Assembly (NCBI GenBank): GCA_002320245.1
Contig: DCKD01000093.1
Coordinates: 1-64,000 of the forward strand
Source: Lachnospiraceae bacterium UBA1683
Lineage (GTDB): Bacteria > Bacillota > Clostridia > Lachnospirales > Lachnospiraceae
Direction of reading: 5' to 3'
DNA length: 64,000 nucleotides
This document shows positions 59,195 to 64,000 of this stretch, in pieces; within the stretch, counting starts at the first letter, position 1; every line of letters starts with the position of its first letter. The notes beneath the pieces were generated by a model. That model saw only the letters and a list, made by a program, of their open reading frames with translations. It was not told the origin of the DNA and searched no databases. The position numbers and the translations under genes are program-made.

Positions 59195-59226
59195 GTAACA
59201 GTTCGGCTTTTCGGCAGAACTGTTAC
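59195..59226. promoter_or_regulatory. Hairpin between purN and purD
   Basis: GTAACAGTTC and GAACTGTTAC pair over ten perfect bases around GGCTTTTCGGCA, 11 bases after the purN stop and 46 bases before purD. No T tract. A stability or attenuation element; no purine riboswitch motif is visible. Confidence 0.65.
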
Positions 59227-59271
59227 GGTTTAGTTACGAAACATTTCGTAAGATTAGGAGGATACAACCCG

Positions 59272-60543
59272 ATGAAAGTATTAATCGTAGGAAGCGGCGG
59301 AAGAGAACATGCGATTGCAGCAAGCGCAGCAAAAAGTCCGAAAGTGGAAAAGATGTACTGTGCTCCGGGAAATGCCGGAATCGCAGAATATGCAGAATGT
59401 GTGCCGATTGGGGCAATGGAATTTGATAAGTTGGTTGCGTTTGCAAAAGAAAATGCAGTTGACCTTGTGATTGTCGGAATGGATGATCCGTTAGTAGGCG
59501 GTCTGGTTGACGAGCTTGAGGCAGCAGGCATCCGTACATTCGGACCACGAAAAAATGCGGCGATTCTGGAAGGCTCTAAAGCGTTTTCCAAAGATTTGAT
59601 GAAGAAATATGAGATTCCGACAGCAGGATATGAGAATTTTACAGATCCGGAAGCCGCGTTGGCATATCTGGAAACTGCAAAATTCCCAATCGTTCTGAAA
59701 GCGGACGGACTGGCGCTCGGAAAGGGCGTGCTCATCTGCCAGAATCTGGAAGAGGCAAAAGAAGGTGTCAGAACCATCATGCTGGACAAGAAGTTTGGTA
59801 CTGCCGGAAATGAAATGGTAATCGAGGAATTTATGACCGGACGTGAGGTATCTGTACTTTCTTTTGTAGACGGAAAGACAATCAAAACGATGACATCAGC
59901 GCAGGATCACAAGCGCGCGGGAGACGGAGATACCGGGCTTAACACCGGAGGGATGGGAACATTTTCTCCAAGCCCGTTCTATACAAAAGAGGTAGAAGAT
60001 TTCTGCAGCAAATACATTTACCAGAAGACGGTTGATGCGATGGCAGCGGAGGGAAGAGAGTTTAAAGGAATTATCTTCTTCGGACTGATGCTGACAGAGG
60101 ATGGACCGAAAGTACTGGAGTACAATGCACGTTTCGGTGATCCGGAAGCTCAGGTTGTACTTCCGAGAATGAAAAATGATTTGATTGAGGTTGCAGAGGC
60201 ATGTATCGACGGAACATTGGATGAGATTGATTTGCAGTTTGAAGATAATGCAGCAGTCTGTGTCGTGCTTGCATCGGATGGCTACCCGGTGTCCTATGAA
60301 AAAGGATTCCCAATCAGAGGATTAGAGAAATTCAAGGAACATGAAGGGTACTATTGTTTCCACGCAGGAACAAAGTTTGACGGGGACGAGATTGTGACAA
60401 ATGGCGGACGTGTACTCGGCATAACCGCAAAAGGAAAAAATCTGAAAGAGGCAAGAGCGAATGCTTATGCTGCAACAGAGTGGGTACAGTTTGAGAACAA
60501 ATATATGCGTCATGATATTGGAAAAGCAATTGACGAGGCGTAG
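59272..60543 (+). CDS. purD: Phosphoribosylamine-glycine ligase (GAR synthetase)
   Basis: Ligates glycine to PRA with ATP. 423 residues of the ATP-grasp family: VLIVGSGGREHAIAASAAKS, DLVIVGMDDPLVGG, FPIVLKADGLALGKGVLIC, VIEEFMTGREVSVLSFVDG, MTSAQDHKRAGDGDTGLNTGGMGTFSPSP (as pieces) and VLEYNARFGDPEAQVVLPRM. The ATG at 59272 follows TTAGGAGGAT. End of the pur cluster; purC, purF, purH and purL are elsewhere. Confidence 0.97.
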   Translation: MKVLIVGSGGREHAIAASAAKSPKVEKMYCAPGNAGIAEYAECVPIGAMEFDKLVAFAKENAVDLVIVGMDDPLVGGLVDELEAAGIRTFGPRKNAAILEGSKAFSKDLMKKYEIPTAGYENFTDPEAALAYLETAKFPIVLKADGLALGKGVLICQNLEEAKEGVRTIMLDKKFGTAGNEMVIEEFMTGREVSVLSFVDGKTIKTMTSAQDHKRAGDGDTGLNTGGMGTFSPSPFYTKEVEDFCSKYIYQKTVDAMAAEGREFKGIIFFGLMLTEDGPKVLEYNARFGDPEAQVVLPRMKNDLIEVAEACIDGTLDEIDLQFEDNAAVCVVLASDGYPVSYEKGFPIRGLEKFKEHEGYYCFHAGTKFDGDEIVTNGGRVLGITAKGKNLKEARANAYAATEWVQFENKYMRHDIGKAIDEA

Positions 60544-60615
60544 TGGCTCTATAGGAAGTAGAAGTCAGAAATAGCCTATAAAGACACACTTACAATGTGA
60601 TTTTATACTACAAAT

Positions 60616-60647
60616 AAAGGGATGGTTCTTCATGAGCCGTCCCTTTT
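60616..60647 (+). terminator. Rho-independent terminator after purD
   Basis: AAAGGGATGG, loop TTCTTCATGAG, CCGTCCCTTTT, with one mismatch. Stem of nine to ten pairs followed by TTTT. Confidence 0.85.
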
Positions 60648-60841
60648 GGCATATTAATATATGCAGGTGTTTATTTAGGTGGGAAAACAGCGGAAAAGAC
60701 GTATAAGTAAAAAGCAGTAATTAGATAAAGTTATGGATGACTTAAAAGGGGATGGGGGTACAGCGGCTTTTTGTAAAAGTAACAGTGGATTAGTTTTTCT
60801 CTAAAAAAATTGTGAACACGGTCAAAAAATGAAGAGAACAT

Positions 60842-60867
60842 GGTATAATAGCGATAGCTATTATACC
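60842..60867. promoter_or_regulatory. 26-bp palindrome containing a -10 box
   Basis: GGTATAATAGC-gata-GCTATTATACC is a perfect dyad of 11-bp arms, with TATAAT in both strands. It lies about 320 bases before the exporter gene. It may be an operator over a promoter, or the two -10 boxes of divergent promoters. Confidence 0.5.
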
Positions 60868-61186
60868 CGTGCATAAGGCAGTTTCTGCGGAACCGCAGAA
60901 AGCTGCTGCGCATCGTCCTGAGGAATCAGTCTGTATGCGGATATGGTATACTGTGGGTAGAATTATTACGAATTGTCCTAGTGCACTGTCTCATTCATAA
61001 TTAGCATCATTCCTTCTGTTTTTTATTGGACTTCGTTGGCTTCAATCGCCGTAGCCACCGCTTCGCCTCATTCAGCCGCCTTGCCAATGAAAAAATATTC
61101 TACGGAATTATACTAAAAATGAACGCGTCAGTACACCGGAAGATAACTTGATAGAAACATGGATTTCATGCAGAAAGGAAACGCAT

Positions 61187-61891
61187 ATGGCAGAATTTGT
61201 TCAGTTGGAGAATATTACAAAGGTATACAAGATGGGGGAAGTTGAGATTCATGCGGTAGACGGAATTGATTTTGAGATTAAAAAGGGTGAATTTGTTGTA
61301 ATCGTCGGACCGAGCGGTGCGGGTAAGACAACCGTTTTGAATATTCTTGGTGGCATGGACACTGCGACAAGCGGAACGATTACGGTGGACGGAGCCGATA
61401 TTACCAGCTACAACGAGCAGAAACTGACCGGATACCGCAGGGATGATATTGGGTTTGTGTTTCAGTTTTACAATCTGATTCCGAATTTAACGGCGAAGGA
61501 GAACGTGGAGCTTGCATTGCAGATTTGCAGGAATCCGCTGGATGCGGAGTCGGTTTTGCGGGATGTAGGGCTCGGAGACCGGATGGATAATTTCCCGGCA
61601 CAGCTTTCCGGCGGCGAGCAGCAGAGAGTGTCGATTGCAAGAGCTTTGGCGAAGAATCCCAAACTGATGCTTTGTGATGAACCCACCGGGGCGTTGGATT
61701 ACAATACAGGAAAGGCAATTCTGAAATTGCTTCAGGATATGTGCCGGCAGAAAGGGATGACCGTGATTGTTATCACGCATAATTCCGCACTGGCACCGAT
61801 GGCGGACCGGCTGATTAAGATTAAGAATGGAAAGGTGTCATCAATGGTTATCAATGAGAATCCAATGTCCGTCGAGGATATCGAATGGTAA
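61187..61891 (+). CDS. ABC transporter ATP-binding protein, MacB/LolD type
   Basis: A 234-residue ATPase that powers the permease next door. Walker A GPSGAGKTTVLNILGGMD near residue 40, Q loop FVFQFYNLIPNLTAKENV, signature LSGGEQQRVSIARALAKNPKLM, Walker B LCDEPTGALD, and H loop VIVITHN. The ATG at 61187 follows AGAAAGGAAAC. This family handles peptide/antibiotic export or lipoprotein handling rather than uptake. Confidence 0.95.
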   Translation: MAEFVQLENITKVYKMGEVEIHAVDGIDFEIKKGEFVVIVGPSGAGKTTVLNILGGMDTATSGTITVDGADITSYNEQKLTGYRRDDIGFVFQFYNLIPNLTAKENVELALQICRNPLDAESVLRDVGLGDRMDNFPAQLSGGEQQRVSIARALAKNPKLMLCDEPTGALDYNTGKAILKLLQDMCRQKGMTVIVITHNSALAPMADRLIKIKNGKVSSMVINENPMSVEDIEW

Positions 61892-61928
61892 GAAACGGAA
61901 GAATGAGAGAGCCTGATAGGAGGAAAAG

Positions 61929-64000
61929 ATGAGTAAAAAAGCATTGAGAAAAGATTTTTATATGGAAATCAGAAAAAGTCTGGGGCGTTTTTTATCCATC
62001 TTTTTTATCGTTGCAATCGGAGTGGCATTTTTTTCCGGAATCCGTGCATCGGAACCGGATATGCGTTACTCCGGGGATGAGTATTTTGACGAAAAGAAAC
62101 TGATGGATATTCAGGTTATCAGTACGATGGGGCTGACAGATGACGATGTACAGGCTTTAAAAAAAGTGGATGGAATCGAAACGGTTGAGGCGGGATATTC
62201 GAGGGACGCAATCTGTAAGTCCGGGGATAATCAATATGTCGTACATATCATGTCACTGCTTCCGACGATGAATCAGGTGACGGTAGAGGAAGGGCGTCTT
62301 CCGGAAAAATCTGATGAATGTGTGGTTGATGTGAATTTTCTCGAAGAATATGGATATAAAATCGGCGAAGAGATTACATTTTCATCGGGAACAAAGGACA
62401 ACATTACAGACAGCCTTAAAACAGACAAATATAAGATTGTCGGAGCGGTCAGCAGCCCCTGTTATATTTCATTCCAGAGGGGCAGTACGACAATCGGCAC
62501 AGGGACGATCAATGGGTTTGTATGTGTGCCGGAGGACAGCTTTTCGATGGATGTCTACACGGAATTGTATGCAACCGTAGAAGGGGCAGGTGCGCTCACC
62601 GCATTTACCGATGCATATGAGAATCGGGTAAAAGAGGTTCGGGACAATGTCGAAGCGATAAAAGAGGAGCGCGAGGACGCAAGGTATTACGAAATTATTG
62701 ACGAGGCAAATGAAAAGGTAAGCGATGCCGAGCAGGAACTGGCGCATGCAAAAGATGAGGCGAATAAGAAATTAGAGGATGCCAGAGTGCAGATTGAGGA
62801 CGGAGAAAAGCAGCTCGCTGACGGGCAGGCGCGGATTACGGATGGAATCAGCCAACTGGACAGCGCGCAGGCCCAGATTGACAGTGGCTGGATTGGGCTG
62901 CAGGATTCTTCCGCAGAGCTGGTATCAGGACAGCAGGCGCTGGACGCACAGATTGCACAGACAAACGTGCAGGTGGATGAGTTGAACCGGCAAATTGATA
63001 CACTGAACCAATTGAAGGAGCAGTATCAGGCCCTTTTGGCAAGTCAACAGACCGATGAAGCTACACTTCAGGCGATGGCTCAGCAGATTGCGGAAGGGGA
63101 TGCCCGGATAGAGGCAGCAAAACAGCAGTTTCAGGGTGCACAGGCACAGTTTGATGCTGCGCAGGCAGAAATCAATAACGGATGGGCGCAGATTGAGCAG
63201 GGGAAGGCACAGCTCAATGCTTCACAGACCGAGATAGATACGAGACGGGCGGAGCTTGCCAATGCGCAAAGTGAGCTCGATACAAAAAAACAGGAGCTGA
63301 TGACTGCCAGGGCGGAGTATGAGGATGCATTGGCGGAGGCAGATGAAAAATTTGCAGATGGACAAAAGAAAGTTGCGGATGCCAAAAAAGACGTCAGCAA
63401 GATTGAACATACAAAATGGTATATCTACGACCGGGAGCATCTGACAGAATACAGCGGATACGGCGAGAACGCGGACCGGATGCGTGCAATCGGAAAGGTA
63501 TTTCCGGTATTGTTTTTCCTCGTGGCGGCGCTCATCAGTCTGACTACTATGACACGTATGGTGGAAGAGCAGCGCACACAGATTGGTACGATGAAAGCAC
63601 TTGGTTACAGTCGGCATTCTATTGCAGGAAAATATCTCGGATATGCATTTATCGCGACGGCGCTTGGATGTGTGGCGGGAGTCCTTTTCGGAGAAAAGGC
63701 ATTTCCGTATGTAATCGTAGTTGCGTATAAGATTATGTATCAACACATCCCGAATGTGGTCATTCCATATGATTTGAGCTATGCGGCAATGGCATCCGGC
63801 GCTGCGCTGTTGTGTACGATACTGGCAACATTTTTCTCCTGTTTCAGGGAATTGCGCGAGCAGTCTGCTCAACTGATGCGGCCGCCGGCGCCGAAACAGG
63901 GAAAGAGGGTGCTGTTGGAGCGTATGCCGTTTATCTGGAGTCATTTGAATTTTACATGGAAGGCAACGATACGGAATCTTGTGCGTTACAAAAAGAGGTT
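61929..64000 (+). CDS. FtsX-like ABC permease with a long coiled-coil extracytoplasmic domain (partial)
   Basis: Starts 37 bases after the ATPase with TAGGAGGAAAAG and remains open to the window end, more than 690 codons. One helix near residues 18-36 (LGRFLSIFFIVAIGVAFFSGI), an extracytoplasmic beta domain to about 230, then about 250 residues of heptad-like coiled coil rich in A, Q, E and D with repeated blocks (AQIDSGW, AQAEINNGW, AQLNASQ), followed by the FtsX-type helices (VFPVLFFLVAALISLTTMTRM, ALGCVAGVLFG). Such large permeases usually exceed 1000 residues with a second FtsX block. Likely role: export or membrane-stress resistance; substrate unknown. Confidence 0.9.
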   Translation, partial: MSKKALRKDFYMEIRKSLGRFLSIFFIVAIGVAFFSGIRASEPDMRYSGDEYFDEKKLMDIQVISTMGLTDDDVQALKKVDGIETVEAGYSRDAICKSGDNQYVVHIMSLLPTMNQVTVEEGRLPEKSDECVVDVNFLEEYGYKIGEEITFSSGTKDNITDSLKTDKYKIVGAVSSPCYISFQRGSTTIGTGTINGFVCVPEDSFSMDVYTELYATVEGAGALTAFTDAYENRVKEVRDNVEAIKEEREDARYYEIIDEANEKVSDAEQELAHAKDEANKKLEDARVQIEDGEKQLADGQARITDGISQLDSAQAQIDSGWIGLQDSSAELVSGQQALDAQIAQTNVQVDELNRQIDTLNQLKEQYQALLASQQTDEATLQAMAQQIAEGDARIEAAKQQFQGAQAQFDAAQAEINNGWAQIEQGKAQLNASQTEIDTRRAELANAQSELDTKKQELMTARAEYEDALAEADEKFADGQKKVADAKKDVSKIEHTKWYIYDREHLTEYSGYGENADRMRAIGKVFPVLFFLVAALISLTTMTRMVEEQRTQIGTMKALGYSRHSIAGKYLGYAFIATALGCVAGVLFGEKAFPYVIVVAYKIMYQHIPNVVIPYDLSYAAMASGAALLCTILATFFSCFRELREQSAQLMRPPAPKQGKRVLLERMPFIWSHLNFTWKATIRNLVRYKKR

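Larger units (their letters stand above)
60544..61186. other. Long intergenic region between purD and the ABC exporter
   Basis: About 640 bases without a convincing gene. It contains the purD terminator (60616-60647), a 26-bp palindrome with TATAAT (60842-60867), a second hairpin AGTTTCTGCGGAACCGCAGAAA (60876-60900), a TATACT box near 60947, and, on the minus strand, a 25-codon open stretch (LARRLNEAKRWLRRLKPTKS..., about 61000-61078) without start that may be a gene relic. A small RNA starting near 60851 is conceivable. Confidence 0.4.

Noticed and set aside
1..64000. CRISPR arrays, tRNA or rRNA genes, prophage or IS transposase genes
   Set aside because: No regularly spaced direct repeats of CRISPR type, no cloverleaf or rRNA signatures, and no transposase or integrase motifs were seen. 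The 20- and 22-base-period repeats at 14756 and 32101 have only three units and lack unique spacers.

Overview
The window looks like the chromosome of a gut Lachnospiraceae bacterium (Clostridia). Reasons: AT-rich spacers around moderately GC-rich genes, strong AGGAGG-type ribosome binding sites, sigma-A promoters, YesM/YesN-type two-component systems beside sugar ABC transporters that lack their own ATPase, a pyrF-pyrK-pyrD-cdd-pyrE cluster, and many dispersed hairpin repeats built on GGGGACAGTCCC. A species cannot be named from the sequence alone; Mediterraneibacter, Blautia or Dorea relatives are plausible.

Layout. 0-3 kb: orphan amino-acid binding lipoprotein, ECF S component and a class V aminotransferase. 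3-6 kb: TetR regulator and oleate hydratase, with a long palindrome and a promoter between them. 5.9-8.8 kb, minus strand: remnant of an EamA transporter cut next to a MITE-like element, a MarR regulator with flavodoxin resembling bilQ-bilS, and a FUSC-type transporter with a second MarR regulator. 9-13.8 kb: sugar ABC transporter and a broken, chimeric response regulator/sensor kinase. 14-16 kb: CIRCE-controlled Hsp20 and a DnaJ/CbpA-like chaperone. 16-19 kb: ArsR-controlled Zn/Cd-type metal efflux with a detached HMA protein. 19-22.4 kb: RluA-type pseudouridine synthase and Tex. 22.6-26.6 kb: two long OYE-type flavoenzymes; the second carries the HGDR signature of bilirubin reductase (bilR). 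26.8-32.1 kb: AraC regulator and the glucuronate pathway uxuA-uxuB-uxaC. 32.2-45.8 kb: YesMN pair, cytosolic GH29 fucosidase, sugar ABC transporter, M17 aminopeptidase, transglutaminase-like protein, CutC and YitT, bracketed by two inverted copies of a composite repeat. 46-48.9 kb: alpha/beta hydrolase and a condensation-domain membrane protein with a repeat inserted in frame. 49-53.8 kb: pyrimidine genes. 53.9-56.7 kb: VanZ-like, DUF6142-like and M29 aminopeptidase-like genes. 57-60.5 kb: purE-purM-purN-purD. 61-64 kb: an ABC exporter whose permease runs off the end.

How the genes work together. The most interesting theme is use of host-derived compounds. A candidate bilirubin reductase (24.6 kb) lies beside genes that consume glucuronate, the sugar released from bilirubin glucuronides, and its usual partners (MarR regulator and flavodoxin) sit about 18 kb away with a clear twin-operator promoter. 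The fucosidase, transporter and two peptidase-like proteins look like one unit for importing and dismantling fucosylated glycopeptides inside the cell. Repeats are unusually informative here: they end genes, supply a stop codon and lie in frame inside one protein.
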